A DNA stretch of 64,000 nt from an uncultured Granulosicoccaceae bacterium (GTDB lineage Bacteria > Pseudomonadota > Gammaproteobacteria > Granulosicoccales > Granulosicoccaceae). The DNA lies in contig CALKXD010000144.1 in the NCBI GenBank assembly GCA_938003855.1, positions 18,560 to 82,559 of the forward strand, written 5' to 3'. Below the pieces are notes generated by a model. It was not told the origin of the DNA, searched no databases, and saw only the letters and a program-made list of their open reading frames with translations. Positions 19,110 to 27,941 of this stretch are shown piece after piece. Each line of letters begins with the position of its first letter. The stretch's first letter is position 1. A program made the position numbers and the translations under genes.

Positions 19110-19687
19110 GCAAAGAAAGTATTCACAGGAACAACCCGCTGCAGGGGGTTGGCTTGAAACAGGTGCTGGAGGAACTAGTCACTTATTATGGCTTCGATAT
19201 TCTCTATGCGTACTTGAACATGAACTGCTTTAAGTCTAACCCGAGTATTGCCGCCTGCACAAAATTTCTAAAAAAAACCGAATGGGCGCGTGAAAAAGTC
19301 GAAATATTTTATTTGTATCAGTATAAAAATCTGCCCAAAGTATCCTCGGAGCAGTTTACCGTAGCGCCACGGGAGCGCATTGTACCTGCACACCACAAGC
19401 CGGGAGAGCCTGCCATATTGAGTATCGAAGACGGTGAACAGTTGCGACACAAGCGGGAGAAAAACGTCGCCAGTCGCAATAGCCACGCAGGCAAAAATCA
19501 TCAATCGAGCCGGCAGTACAACCATCGACGCAGTACGGGCACGTCCCGCTTCGCTGACAATCATCGTGGCGACGAGTCCAGCGATACCGATGAGAGTGAT
19601 TCGCACAGTGGCGGTGGCGCATCGGTTGAAGACAGTAAGTCTGCCCCGGCAATTGACCCGTGGGGTTTTTATAAAGAGAAGCAGTAA
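19106..19687 (+). CDS. VF530-family protein with long low-complexity tail
   Basis: Residues 8-70 match the VF530 (DUF2132) family: [26 protein letters not shown] and [14 protein letters not shown] are near-invariant in it. The family is small and thought to bind DNA; its role is unknown. Typical members are about 70-100 residues. This one continues to 193 with a hydrophilic tail rich in His, Arg, Ser and Asp (about 110-180), then a short end [10 protein letters not shown]. The ATG overlaps the stop of the ABC-F gene, so both are probably translated together. Confidence 0.83.
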   Translation: MSKESIHRNNPLQGVGLKQVLEELVTYYGFDILYAYLNMNCFKSNPSIAACTKFLKKTEWAREKVEIFYLYQYKNLPKVSSEQFTVAPRERIVPAHHKPGEPAILSIEDGEQLRHKREKNVASRNSHAGKNHQSSRQYNHRRSTGTSRFADNHRGDESSDTDESDSHSGGGASVEDSKSAPAIDPWGFYKEKQ

Positions 19688-19961
19688 GCGACAGCCTAAT
19701 CGACTACACCGCGCTATGGTGTGAGCGGCTGCAACGATAGGCTCTACTGCCAGCCACTCAATGGTGCTATCACCTGATAAGGGCCGGGACAGGCAGGCTG
19801 ACACCCCGCCAACCGCACGTTAACAGACCGTCCGGCGTTGAAACAGCGGCCGCTGCGCAGTATAACTGTGAGTACCAGCGAAGACCGCTGATCGATTGCT
19901 TTCACGGTGTAACGCGAACACCGCCGACCGGCAGTATTTCCACTAAAACAGGGCTTCATTC

Positions 19962-20417
19962 ATGAGATACCTTCACACTATGCTGCGAGTCAGCAATCTG
20001 GAATCAGCGTTGACCTTCTGGCGCGACCAACTCGGCATGGTCGAGACCAATCGCATCGAAAACGAAGGCGGTCGCTTTACCTTGGTGTTTCTGGCGGCGA
20101 AAGAAGACGAAGTACGCGGCAAAGAAGAAAAAGCACCGCTGCTGGAGCTGACCTATAACTGGCCTGAAGAAGGATCAGAGGCGGAAGTCTATACCGACGG
20201 TCGCTCTTTCGGGCACCTTGCTTTTGTGGTTGATGATATCTATGAGACCTGTCAGCGTCTTGCCGATGCCGGAGTAGTGATAAACAGGCCACCACGCGAC
20301 GGGCACATGGCTTTTGTGCGATCACCGGATAACCAGTCAATTGAACTGTTACAAAAAGGCGGGTCTCTGGCGCCCAAGGCGCCCTGGGACAGCATGCCGA
20401 ATGTGGGTCACTGGTAA
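19962..20417 (+). CDS. gloA: Glyoxalase I (lactoylglutathione lyase)
   Basis: Converts the methylglyoxal-glutathione hemithioacetal to S-lactoylglutathione, a cytoplasmic detoxification step. The metal ligands are visible: His5 (MRYLHTMLRV), Glu62 (LLELTYN), His85 (SFGHLAF) and Glu128 (SIELLQ). The N-terminus MRYLHTMLRV and the LELTYNW block match E. coli GloA closely. At 151 residues it is a little longer, with about 13 extra residues after the first strands (KEDEVRGKEEKA). It is monocistronic and convergent with the LacI-type gene. Confidence 0.93.
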   Translation: MRYLHTMLRVSNLESALTFWRDQLGMVETNRIENEGGRFTLVFLAAKEDEVRGKEEKAPLLELTYNWPEEGSEAEVYTDGRSFGHLAFVVDDIYETCQRLADAGVVINRPPRDGHMAFVRSPDNQSIELLQKGGSLAPKAPWDSMPNVGHW

Positions 20418-20552
20418 GTCTTTCAGTCTGTTGTGGTACTTATTGCCCGGTGTTGACAGGGGCCAGACAGTAACGCTGTAAAGCCGTGGCCGGCACTGAT
20501 GCCAGAGACCAGCCCCGACGACAGGGCGGCTAGTAAAACCCGGGCGGGCGGT

Positions 20553-21593
20553 CTATTGCTGCAGTGCCTTTGCCGGATAAGCAATGGTCTGCAGGTTACT
20601 TGTGGGTATTTGCTCAATAGCACCGACGACTGCACGTGCCAGTTCGCGGCCTGCCAGATTGATATCCTCGTGTATGGTGATAATCTGCGGTCGTATTATC
20701 GGCAGAATGTTCACGCTCTGCTTCGAGATAATATCAACGTCTTTACCGATGATAAGTCCGGCTGCTTCGATACCGGAGCACAGGGCAATAGTCGACCCGC
20801 CACTGAACGATATGACGCTGTCCGGCCTGTCCTGTCTGGAGAAAATCTCGCGGGTTCGTGTTTCTATGGTATCCAGAGAGTCGTCGATAGTGATGTCGAA
20901 ACCGGTCCGCGGTTCCAGCTGGTGACTTAGCAGAGTGTCTCTATAGCCGGCCATTGTGTGGTGGTAAAAGGTCAGTGTGTCGGGTGGGCCCAGCAGTGCT
21001 ATGCGTGTGCGTCGCTTGGCGACCAGGCGGTTCACTGCATCTTCGGTGAATTTTTCATTGTCAAAATCATGGTAGGGGTGACTGTCCTCAAGCAGCGTTC
21101 TGCCATGTGTGGCAAAGGGTACGCGCCGCTTCTGCAAATACCGCACGCGCTCGTCGTGCGGTTCGGTGCGGGATAATATAATGCCGTCTGCCTCGCGGTG
21201 CTCGTAGATATAGCGCACGACATCAAGCGGACTGGTGTTTAGTGAGTACGGCGTAATGGTGAGATGATAGGGCGTCGCGCTCAGTCCTTCGGACAGGCCG
21301 CGTACCATGTGCGATGTCAGCCCCATCACTTCTTCGTTCATGTTGAGGACCAGGCTGATGACATTGGTTTTGCCGGTGCGCAGACCGACGCCGGCACGGT
21401 TGGGAATGTAGCCGATTCTCTCTGCCACTTCACGCACGCGCTGCTTGGTTTTTTCACCGATGTCGGGGGCGTCTTTCAGTGCGCGCGAAACCGTCGTGGT
21501 GCCAAGTTCAGTGATCGAAGCGATGGTTTTAAGGGTAGGGCGCGCGCTGCCGCTGGCTGCCGGTTTGCTGTGACGAGCGATTTTTCTGTCCAT
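20553..21593 (-). CDS. LacI-family transcription regulator of the glycan locus
   Basis: A 346-residue repressor-type protein. The N-terminal helix-turn-helix (PTLKTIASITELGTTTVSRA, about residues 19-38) is followed by the hinge region and a periplasmic-binding-protein-like sugar sensor domain. ATG 21593 was chosen; the frame extends 21 codons upstream, but those lack family features and the extended N-terminus would be unusual. The gene is divergent from a complete sugar ABC importer, and a perfect 16-bp palindrome with central CG, the classic LacI-family operator type, lies at that promoter (21681-21696). Control of the 21.7-32.1 kb operon is therefore a strong inference; the inducer sugar is unknown. 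Confidence 0.92.
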   Translation of the reverse strand: MDRKIARHSKPAASGSARPTLKTIASITELGTTTVSRALKDAPDIGEKTKQRVREVAERIGYIPNRAGVGLRTGKTNVISLVLNMNEEVMGLTSHMVRGLSEGLSATPYHLTITPYSLNTSPLDVVRYIYEHREADGIILSRTEPHDERVRYLQKRRVPFATHGRTLLEDSHPYHDFDNEKFTEDAVNRLVAKRRTRIALLGPPDTLTFYHHTMAGYRDTLLSHQLEPRTGFDITIDDSLDTIETRTREIFSRQDRPDSVISFSGGSTIALCSGIEAAGLIIGKDVDIISKQSVNILPIIRPQIITIHEDINLAGRELARAVVGAIEQIPTSNLQTIAYPAKALQQ

Positions 21594-21644
21594 GTTTTTT
21601 TGTCCAACCGCTGTCTGACGGTGCCGGGAACAAGTATTTAGCGC

Positions 21645-21673
21645 TTGTGCCGGCAAGGTTGGAGTGGTTAAAT
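21645..21673 (+). promoter_or_regulatory. Predicted sigma-70 promoter of the glycan operon
   Basis: TTGTGC at 21645-21650 and TTAAAT at 21668-21673 are 17 bases apart, the ideal -35/-10 spacing. Transcription would begin near 21680, directly at the LacI-type palindrome. The match is by eye. Confidence 0.5.
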
Positions 21674-21680
21674 GCGAGCT

Positions 21681-21696
21681 ACTGTAACGTTACAGT
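21681..21696. promoter_or_regulatory. LacI-family operator (perfect 16-bp palindrome)
   Basis: ACTGTAACGTTACAGT is a perfect inverted repeat centred on CG, the form preferred by LacI/GalR-family dimers. It lies at the predicted transcription start and 23 bases before the start codon of the binding-protein gene, an ideal place for repression. The LacI-type gene is divergent next door. No second copy was noticed by eye in the other intergenic regions inspected. Confidence 0.8.
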
Positions 21697-21718
21697 TTTC
21701 TGGAGGAGACAACAACCG

Positions 21719-22963
21719 ATGACGCTTAAAAATAAACTGACCGCATTGACCGTGGCGCTGACCGCCGCACTTGCGGGTTCTGTGCACGCTACCGATCTCG
21801 AAGTGACACACTGGTGGACATCCGGTGGCGAGGCGGCCGCCGTGAAAGTATTTGCCGATCAATTCAATAAGGGCGGTGATAACTGGGTTGACGGCGCTAT
21901 CGCCGGCTCAGGCGGTGTTGCACGGCCGATTATTATCAGTCGAATTCTAGGCGGCAAACCAATGGGGGCGACTCAGCTTAATCACGGCCGGCAGGCCGAA
22001 GAGCTGGTTGAAGAAGGCCTGATGCTTGATCTGACCGAGCTGGCAGAAAAAGAAGGCTGGAAAGATCTTGTCCGTCCATCCTCACTTATTGAAAGCTGTA
22101 CCCTTGATGGAAAAATCTATTGTGTACCGGTGAACATCCACAGCTTTCAGTGGATGTGGACCAGCCTCGACGCCTATAAAAAAGCCGGCATCGACGCCCC
22201 GGAGACCTGGCACGACTTCGTCGCCAGCGCGCCAAAACTCAGAGAAGCGGGAATCACCCCTCTGGCCGTGGGCAACCAGCCCTGGCAGACAAACGGAATG
22301 TTTGGTGTGATCCAGATGGGGCTCGGTGGTATCGATCTCTATCGCTCAGCGATGGTTGAGCGCAACAGCGACGCACTGCGTGGCGAAAAAATGGCCGAAA
22401 TCTGGAGCGCTTTCTCCGATGCACGTGAGCTGGATGACCCGCAAAACAGCGTACAGAACTGGAACGATGCTACCAACCAGGTGATCACCGCAAAAGCCGG
22501 TGCGCAGATCATGGGCGACTGGGCGCAGGGTGAATTCCAGGTTGCCGGTCAAACAGCCGGTGTGGAATACGACTGCCTGCCGGGCCTGGGTATTGTCCCG
22601 GCGCTGGATACCGGTGGTGATGCCTTCTATTTTCCTAAACAGGACGATGAAGAAGTCACTGCCGCGCAGATGCGTATGGCATCGATGATGATGAGCAAAG
22701 AAGCGCAGGTCGGGTTTAACCTGGCTAAAGGGTCTTTGCCGGTACGTGCCGATGTCGATCTGGCAGCCGCCAACGGTTGCATGAAAAAAGGTCTGGCTAT
22801 TCTCGAAGATCCCAACAACATCGTGCCTGCCGGAGTCCAGTTGTGGTCAGCGGACACCGATGGCCAGCTCAACGATCTGCTGGTTGAGTTCTGGAATGAC
22901 TCAAGCATGTCAGCTGCTGATGCACACGATGCATGGGCAACAATCATTGAAGAAGCCGATTAA
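21719..22963 (+). CDS. Sugar ABC transporter periplasmic binding protein
   Basis: A family 1 extracellular solute-binding protein that captures a sugar in the periplasm. The 414 residues start with a clear signal peptide (MTLKNKLTALTVALTAALAG, likely cut after SVHA). DLEVTHWWTSGGE, GDWAQGEF and the overall layout resemble the GtsA-type glucose/mannose-binding proteins. ATG 21719 has GGAGGAG at ten bases; the longer upstream frame runs over the operator and is rejected. First gene of the LacI-controlled operon and followed by an 11-bp stem-loop that may raise its expression over the permeases. Confidence 0.92.
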   Translation: MTLKNKLTALTVALTAALAGSVHATDLEVTHWWTSGGEAAAVKVFADQFNKGGDNWVDGAIAGSGGVARPIIISRILGGKPMGATQLNHGRQAEELVEEGLMLDLTELAEKEGWKDLVRPSSLIESCTLDGKIYCVPVNIHSFQWMWTSLDAYKKAGIDAPETWHDFVASAPKLREAGITPLAVGNQPWQTNGMFGVIQMGLGGIDLYRSAMVERNSDALRGEKMAEIWSAFSDARELDDPQNSVQNWNDATNQVITAKAGAQIMGDWAQGEFQVAGQTAGVEYDCLPGLGIVPALDTGGDAFYFPKQDDEEVTAAQMRMASMMMSKEAQVGFNLAKGSLPVRADVDLAAANGCMKKGLAILEDPNNIVPAGVQLWSADTDGQLNDLLVEFWNDSSMSAADAHDAWATIIEEAD

Positions 22964-22990
22964 GGCTAAGCGTGTGTGGTGATGTACTGC

Positions 22991-23016
22991 GAGGTGACAC
23001 CGCCCGGTGTCACCTC
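22991..23016 (+). other. Intercistronic stem-loop after binding-protein gene
   Basis: GAGGTGACACC and GGTGTCACCTC pair perfectly over 11 bases around loop GCCC. It lies 27 bases after the binding-protein stop and 53 before the first permease start. The following bases (ACTGAGTTG) are not a U-run, so full termination is unlikely. Such hairpins after binding-protein genes commonly protect the upstream message from 3' decay. Confidence 0.7.
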
Positions 23017-23069
23017 ACTGAGTTGTCTGCGGTTGATGCAGGCAGCTACCACACAACCTGCCGGTATAA

Positions 23070-23996
23070 GTGTGTCCATTGAACTCCGCTAACAGCGCGC
23101 CGCCGAAGCGACGCCACCCTCTGCTGCGTAACCTGACAGCCAAGCTTGCTGCGACCCCGATGATAGCCACAGCGCTGTTTATTTTTGTCGGGTGCTCGCT
23201 GTGGTCGGTGCTGTATTCGTTCACGTCTTCCAAGTCGCTGCCACGCGAACGCTTTGTCGGTCTTAAGCAATATGATCGCTTGTTTGATTCATCGCGCTGG
23301 ATGGAATCTATGGAGAACATCGCCATCTATGGCCTGTGTGCCCTGGTATTTTCACTGGGCGTGGGTTTTCTGCTGGCGGTGGCCATGGATCAGAAAATTC
23401 GATTCGAAAATACTTTTCGCACTATTTTTCTCTACCCGTTTGCGCTGAGCTTTATTGTTACCGGACTGGTTTGGCAGTGGGTGCTGAACGCCGATTTCGG
23501 TATTCAGCAGGTTATTCGGGATATTGGCTTTACCACCTTTGAATTTAATCTGCTGGCCAGTCGCGAGTATTCGATCTACGCGCTGGTTATTGCCGGGCTG
23601 TGGCAAGGTACCGGTTTTGTGATGGCATTAATGCTGGCGGGTTTGCGCAGTATCGATCAGGAGATCTGGAAAGCGTCCAGAGTTGATGGCATTCCTGCCT
23701 GGCGTACCTATCTATTTATTGTTATCCCGATGATGCGGCCGGTGTTTATCACAACGCTTGTGATTATCGCCTCCGGTATTGTCAAGGTTTATGATCTGGT
23801 CGTCGCGCTGACCGGCGGTGGACCGGGAATTTCATCGGAAATGCCGGCTAAATATGTATACGACTATATGTTTGGTCGCGCTAACCTGGGCCAGGCACTG
23901 GCGGCCTCCACCGTGATGTTATCGACAGTACTTATTATATTAATTCCGTGGGCCTACCTGGAATTCAGTGAAAAAAAGGGCGACTCTCATGCTTGA
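23070..23996 (+). CDS. Sugar ABC permease (MalF/GtsB type)
   Basis: Inner-membrane permease of the importer. The 308 residues hold about six hydrophobic segments and the cytoplasmic EAA-type loop EIWKASRVDGIPAWRTY that docks with the ATPase. The GTG start at 23070 has a weak ribosome-binding site. The 106 bases before it include the 11-bp stem-loop after the binding-protein gene. The short N-terminus before the first membrane segment groups it with GtsB-like rather than E. coli MalF-like permeases. Its end overlaps the next permease gene by eight bases. Confidence 0.9.
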   Translation: MCPLNSANSAPPKRRHPLLRNLTAKLAATPMIATALFIFVGCSLWSVLYSFTSSKSLPRERFVGLKQYDRLFDSSRWMESMENIAIYGLCALVFSLGVGFLLAVAMDQKIRFENTFRTIFLYPFALSFIVTGLVWQWVLNADFGIQQVIRDIGFTTFEFNLLASREYSIYALVIAGLWQGTGFVMALMLAGLRSIDQEIWKASRVDGIPAWRTYLFIVIPMMRPVFITTLVIIASGIVKVYDLVVALTGGGPGISSEMPAKYVYDYMFGRANLGQALAASTVMLSTVLIILIPWAYLEFSEKKGDSHA

Positions 23997-24876
23997 AGCC
24001 GGCCCGCACGGAACCAAACCCCGACGCATCGTCTCGCCGCACAACATAATGTTGTACGGTTTTTTGATTGTCGCGGCGTTGTACTGGTTGCTGCCGTTGT
24101 ACGTGATGGTGGTTACTTCACTAAAGGGCATGCCGGAGATACGGCTGGGCAATATCTTTGCACCACCGGTTGAAGTCACATTTGCGCCCTGGGCCAAGGC
24201 CTGGGACTCTGCCTGTACCGGCTTGTACTGCGAGGGCTTGAAGGTCGGCTTCTGGAACAGCATTCGAATTCTGGTACCGAGCGTGGTGATATCAATTGTC
24301 ATTGCATCGGTAAATGGCTATGCCTTGTCGTTCTGGCGGTTCAAAGGGTCGGAGGTGTTTTTTACTATTTTGATCTTCGGTGCGTTTATACCGTATCAGG
24401 TGCTGATTTATCCGCTGGTGATTATTCTGCGTGAACTCGGTTTGTTTTCAACGCTCGGTGGCGTGATTCTGGTGCACACTATCTTTGGTATGCCTATTCT
24501 GACGCTACTGTTTAGAAACTATTTTGCCAGTGTGCCGGTAGAGCTGTTTAAGGCCGCACGTGTCGATGGTGCCGGGTTCTGGCGGATTTTTTTTCAGATC
24601 ATGCTGCCGATGTCATTGCCGATTTTTGTGGTCGCTATCATTCTGCAGGTCACCGGTATCTGGAACGACTTTCTCTTCGGGGTAATCTATGCCGGAACGC
24701 GTAATTTCCCAATGACCGTGCAGCTGAACAATATCGTTAACTCGACGCAGGGGGTGAAAGAATACAACGTCAATATGGCGGCCACTCTGCTCACAGGGGC
24801 GTTACCTTTGATCGTTTATTTTATATCAGGCAAGCTGTTTGTTCGTGGCATTGCCGCCGGGGCGGTGAAGGGATGA
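23989..24876 (+). CDS. Sugar ABC permease (MalG/GtsC type)
   Basis: Second inner-membrane permease of the importer, 295 residues. The docking loop ELFKAARVDGAGFWRIFF and the conserved end LFVRGIAAGAVKG are typical of CUT1 MalG-type subunits. The start at ATG 23989 follows AAGGG at good spacing and overlaps the first permease by eight bases; GTG 23968 is possible but lacks a site. The stop overlaps the ATPase ATG by four bases, so the permeases and ATPase are probably made in step. Confidence 0.9.
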   Translation: MLEAGPHGTKPRRIVSPHNIMLYGFLIVAALYWLLPLYVMVVTSLKGMPEIRLGNIFAPPVEVTFAPWAKAWDSACTGLYCEGLKVGFWNSIRILVPSVVISIVIASVNGYALSFWRFKGSEVFFTILIFGAFIPYQVLIYPLVIILRELGLFSTLGGVILVHTIFGMPILTLLFRNYFASVPVELFKAARVDGAGFWRIFFQIMLPMSLPIFVVAIILQVTGIWNDFLFGVIYAGTRNFPMTVQLNNIVNSTQGVKEYNVNMAATLLTGALPLIVYFISGKLFVRGIAAGAVKG

Positions 24877-25961
24877 GCAGTGTTGTTATAAATGAGTTGT
24901 CGTTGAACTTCGGCAATGTAGAAGTCTTGAAATCGCTCAACCTTGATGTCGCCGAAGGTGAGTTTCTGGTGCTGCTGGGTCCGTCCGGCTGCGGCAAGTC
25001 GACGCTGCTAAACTGCATTGCAGGTCTGCTCGATGTCTCGGCAGGGCAGGTGATTATCAATGGGATCAACGTCACCTGGGAGGAACCCAAAGACCGTGGC
25101 ATTGGCATGGTCTTTCAGTCATATGCACTCTATCCGCAGATGACGGTGGAAAAAAATCTGTCGTTTGGTTTGCGCGTTGCCGGCCTGCCTCGAAAAGAGA
25201 TTCGCGACCGGGTGGATCGTGCAGCAGAGATTCTGCAGATTGGTGCATTGCTTAAACGCAAGCCGGGGGCATTGTCCGGTGGGCAGCGCCAGCGCGTCGC
25301 TATCGGCCGCGCATTGGTCCGCGATGTTGATGTGTTTCTGTTTGACGAGCCACTGTCGAACCTTGACGCCAAACTGCGCACCGACCTGCGCGTTGAATTA
25401 AAACGCCTGCACCAGCGCCTCGGCAATACCATGATCTATGTCACCCACGACCAGATAGAAGCGCTGACACTGGCGGATCGAATCGCCATTATGAAAGACG
25501 GCTTGATCCAGCAGCTCGACACACCGCTGGGTATTTACAATAGACCGGAAAATCGCTTTGTGGCAGGCTTTATCGGGTCACCGGGTATGAACTTCATGCA
25601 GGGCCTGCTGGAGTGCAGCGACGACCAATGGCAATTCAGTACAGAGGGCCTGACGATGTCTTTGCAGGACTACCAGTTTACCCGTGAGCCTGTGCAGGGC
25701 ACGCCGGTCGAATTCGGTATTCGTCCCGAACATATACTGATTGGCGATAATGCCGCCTCGCAGCCCATCCAGAGCGTCATAGACATAGAACTGATCGAGC
25801 CGATGGGGGCGGATACGGTTGTCTGGAGTAAGCTCGGTGGCAGCAGTTTTACCTTAAGGGTTGACTCAGAGGCGGTACTGAGCAAGGACCAGAGTTTACC
25901 GGTTGGCTTTAGCGCGGCGCGTGCTTCTATTTTTTCGAGCGCTGATGGATTGCGCGTGTAG
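24873..25961 (+). CDS. Sugar ABC importer ATPase (UgpC/MsmK type)
   Basis: The energy-coupling subunit of the importer at the inner membrane. It has 362 residues with Walker A GPSGCGKST (near 37), signature LSGGQRQRVAIG, Walker B FLFDEP and the D-loop SNLDAKL, then a TOBE-type C-terminus (FGIRPEHIL). It closely parallels the ATPases at 3377 and 44823. ATG overlaps the permease stop. It completes a full binding-protein, permease, permease, ATPase set in one operon. Confidence 0.93.
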   Translation: MSSVVINELSLNFGNVEVLKSLNLDVAEGEFLVLLGPSGCGKSTLLNCIAGLLDVSAGQVIINGINVTWEEPKDRGIGMVFQSYALYPQMTVEKNLSFGLRVAGLPRKEIRDRVDRAAEILQIGALLKRKPGALSGGQRQRVAIGRALVRDVDVFLFDEPLSNLDAKLRTDLRVELKRLHQRLGNTMIYVTHDQIEALTLADRIAIMKDGLIQQLDTPLGIYNRPENRFVAGFIGSPGMNFMQGLLECSDDQWQFSTEGLTMSLQDYQFTREPVQGTPVEFGIRPEHILIGDNAASQPIQSVIDIELIEPMGADTVVWSKLGGSSFTLRVDSEAVLSKDQSLPVGFSAARASIFSSADGLRV

Positions 25962-26009
25962 TCGTCCCGGCCTGGTGCATCCGATTATTTAATTTAAAGA
26001 TTACGACCC

Positions 26010-26756
26010 ATGAAAAATCTATCGTTTCAGCTATTCAGTGCCCGCAATACTCCTCTGGCAGAGGCGCTTGAAATTGTCGCGAGCGCCGGTTACACCTCTG
26101 TCGAAGCCTACCGCGATAACCTGACTGATCCCGATGAGTTTAAAAAACTGCTCGCAGCCAACAAACTGCATTGTGCTTCGGTGCACGTGGGGCGCGATGA
26201 ACTGAAAAATAACATGCCACAGACACTCGACATGGCCGCGCAGTTTGGCGTCAGGCAGATTGTCTGCCCCTACCTGCTACCGGAAGCCAGACCCACCGAT
26301 AGCAATGGCTGGCAACTGCTGGCAGAGGAGATGGCAGGGTACTGCCAGCAGATAAATGCGGCAGGTCTGCCGTTTGCCTGGCATAACCATGACTTTGAAT
26401 TCGTCAGAACCGCTGACGGCGTTCTGCCGATACGCCTGTTGCTTGATGCCGCCGTTGATCTGCAATGGGAGATCGATCTAGGCTGGATACAAAGAGCCGG
26501 GGAAGATCCGGCCTCCTGGCTTCGAACCTACGCTGATCGAATCAGTTCTGTTCACCTGAAAGACCTGGCCGCCGTCGGTGACTGCCTTGATGAAGATGGC
26601 TGGGCCGATGTCGGGCACGGGGTACTGGACTGGAGTGCCATACAGTCGGAGCTAAAATCTGTTAACACTGATCTGTACGTGGTAGAGCACGACAACCCTT
26701 CAGATCTGCAGCGCTTTGCACAAAGGACTATCGCCACTATCAGTGGTTGGGAGTAG
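26010..26756 (+). CDS. Sugar phosphate isomerase/epimerase (xylose-isomerase-like TIM barrel)
   Basis: A 248-residue TIM-barrel protein of the AP-endonuclease-2/xylose-isomerase-like superfamily. Possible metal-site residues are visible in WHNHDFEF (124-131), WEIDLGW (153-159), VHLKDL (181-186) and VVEHD (224-228). Members isomerise or epimerise free or oxidised sugars, and are often paired with Gfo/Idh oxidoreductases as here, with the next gene four bases downstream. The two may act together on an imported sugar through a keto intermediate. The exact reaction cannot be read. Confidence 0.83.
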   Translation: MKNLSFQLFSARNTPLAEALEIVASAGYTSVEAYRDNLTDPDEFKKLLAANKLHCASVHVGRDELKNNMPQTLDMAAQFGVRQIVCPYLLPEARPTDSNGWQLLAEEMAGYCQQINAAGLPFAWHNHDFEFVRTADGVLPIRLLLDAAVDLQWEIDLGWIQRAGEDPASWLRTYADRISSVHLKDLAAVGDCLDEDGWADVGHGVLDWSAIQSELKSVNTDLYVVEHDNPSDLQRFAQRTIATISGWE

Positions 26757-26760
26757 GCGG

Positions 26761-27879
26761 ATGAACGTTGGTATTATTGGATGTGGGAATATATCGACCG
26801 CCTATCTTAAGCTGGCGCCGATGTTTGCGGGGTTCAAAATCACCGCCTGTGCCGATCTTAATCCCGAGGCGGCCGCCGCACAGGCCGCAGAGTTTGGTTG
26901 TGACGCACTGTCTATAGACGACCTGCTGGCCGACTCTTCAATCGGGTTGATTATCAATCTGACGGTGCCGGATGCACATTTTGAAGTGTCTGCCAGTGCG
27001 CTGCGAGCGGGCAAGCATGTCTATAGTGAAAAGCCATTTGTATTGTCCGTCGACGAGGGCCGGGAGCTGTTAAAAATAGCCAGTGACCTTGGTCTGCGGG
27101 TTGGCTCGGCACCCGATACTTTTCTGGGGGGATCGCATCAGGCGGCGAGGCAATGCATTGATGCCGGAACCATCGGTGATATTGTTGGCGGCAGTTGCTG
27201 TTTCCAATCCCACGGGATGGAAAACTGGCATCCGGACCCGACCTTTTTCTTTCAGCCCGGCGGTGGACCGGTGCTTGATATGGGGGCTTATTATGTCAGC
27301 AACCTGGTGCAGTTTCTGGGGCCTGTCAAGCGGGTGGTTGCGATGTCCGGGCGTCCGTTTGCCACCCGTACCGTCACCAGCGAGCCAAATCCCGGTGCGG
27401 TTATAGAAGTCAATGTTGATACCTCGGTGCGGGCCATACTCGAGTTTCATCAGGGGGCGCAGGTGTCGTTCTCCGTCAGCTGGGACGTCTGGTCACACGA
27501 GCACAACCACATGGAATTGTACGGCACCGGGAGCACAATCTATGTGCCGGACCCGAACCGCTTCGGTGAACCGGTCCGGCTCAACAACGGCGAGGACGAA
27601 ACACAGATAGAACCATTGCAAGTGGTTGGTGCTGCCAACTTTGAGGACTTGAGCGGCGAGATAATAGCCAATTACCGTGGTGTCGGGCTGGCGGATATGG
27701 TCGCCGCTATTCAGCAGGACCGGCCGCATCGATGCAATGGTGAACTGGCATTGCATGTGATCGATGTGCTGACGTCCATGATGCAGTCGGCCGGGACCGG
27801 TGAGTTTGTCACATTAAGCACCCGCTGTGAGCGTCCGGCGATGCTCGATGACACCGCTGCGGCGGCACTAATGGCGTAA
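26761..27879 (+). CDS. Gfo/Idh/MocA-family NAD(P)-dependent sugar oxidoreductase
   Basis: A cytoplasmic dehydrogenase, 372 residues. The N-terminal Rossmann motif is MNVGIIGCGNIS, and the family catalytic motif appears as YSEKPFVL near residue 90. The C-terminal substrate domain carries HNHMELYGTGSTIYVPDPNR. ATG 26761 has GGAGTAGGCGG directly upstream; an earlier in-frame start at 26716 would run into the isomerase. Some family members oxidise sugars, others act as glycosidases through transient oxidation. With an isomerase before it and two glycosidases after it, either use is possible. Confidence 0.88.
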   Translation: MNVGIIGCGNISTAYLKLAPMFAGFKITACADLNPEAAAAQAAEFGCDALSIDDLLADSSIGLIINLTVPDAHFEVSASALRAGKHVYSEKPFVLSVDEGRELLKIASDLGLRVGSAPDTFLGGSHQAARQCIDAGTIGDIVGGSCCFQSHGMENWHPDPTFFFQPGGGPVLDMGAYYVSNLVQFLGPVKRVVAMSGRPFATRTVTSEPNPGAVIEVNVDTSVRAILEFHQGAQVSFSVSWDVWSHEHNHMELYGTGSTIYVPDPNRFGEPVRLNNGEDETQIEPLQVVGAANFEDLSGEIIANYRGVGLADMVAAIQQDRPHRCNGELALHVIDVLTSMMQSAGTGEFVTLSTRCERPAMLDDTAAAALMA

Positions 27880-27941
27880 CAGTATCGCATTTGCTTTTGT
27901 ATAGAGGTGCCGGCAGGGCAACCGGAAGACAGGATAATTCG

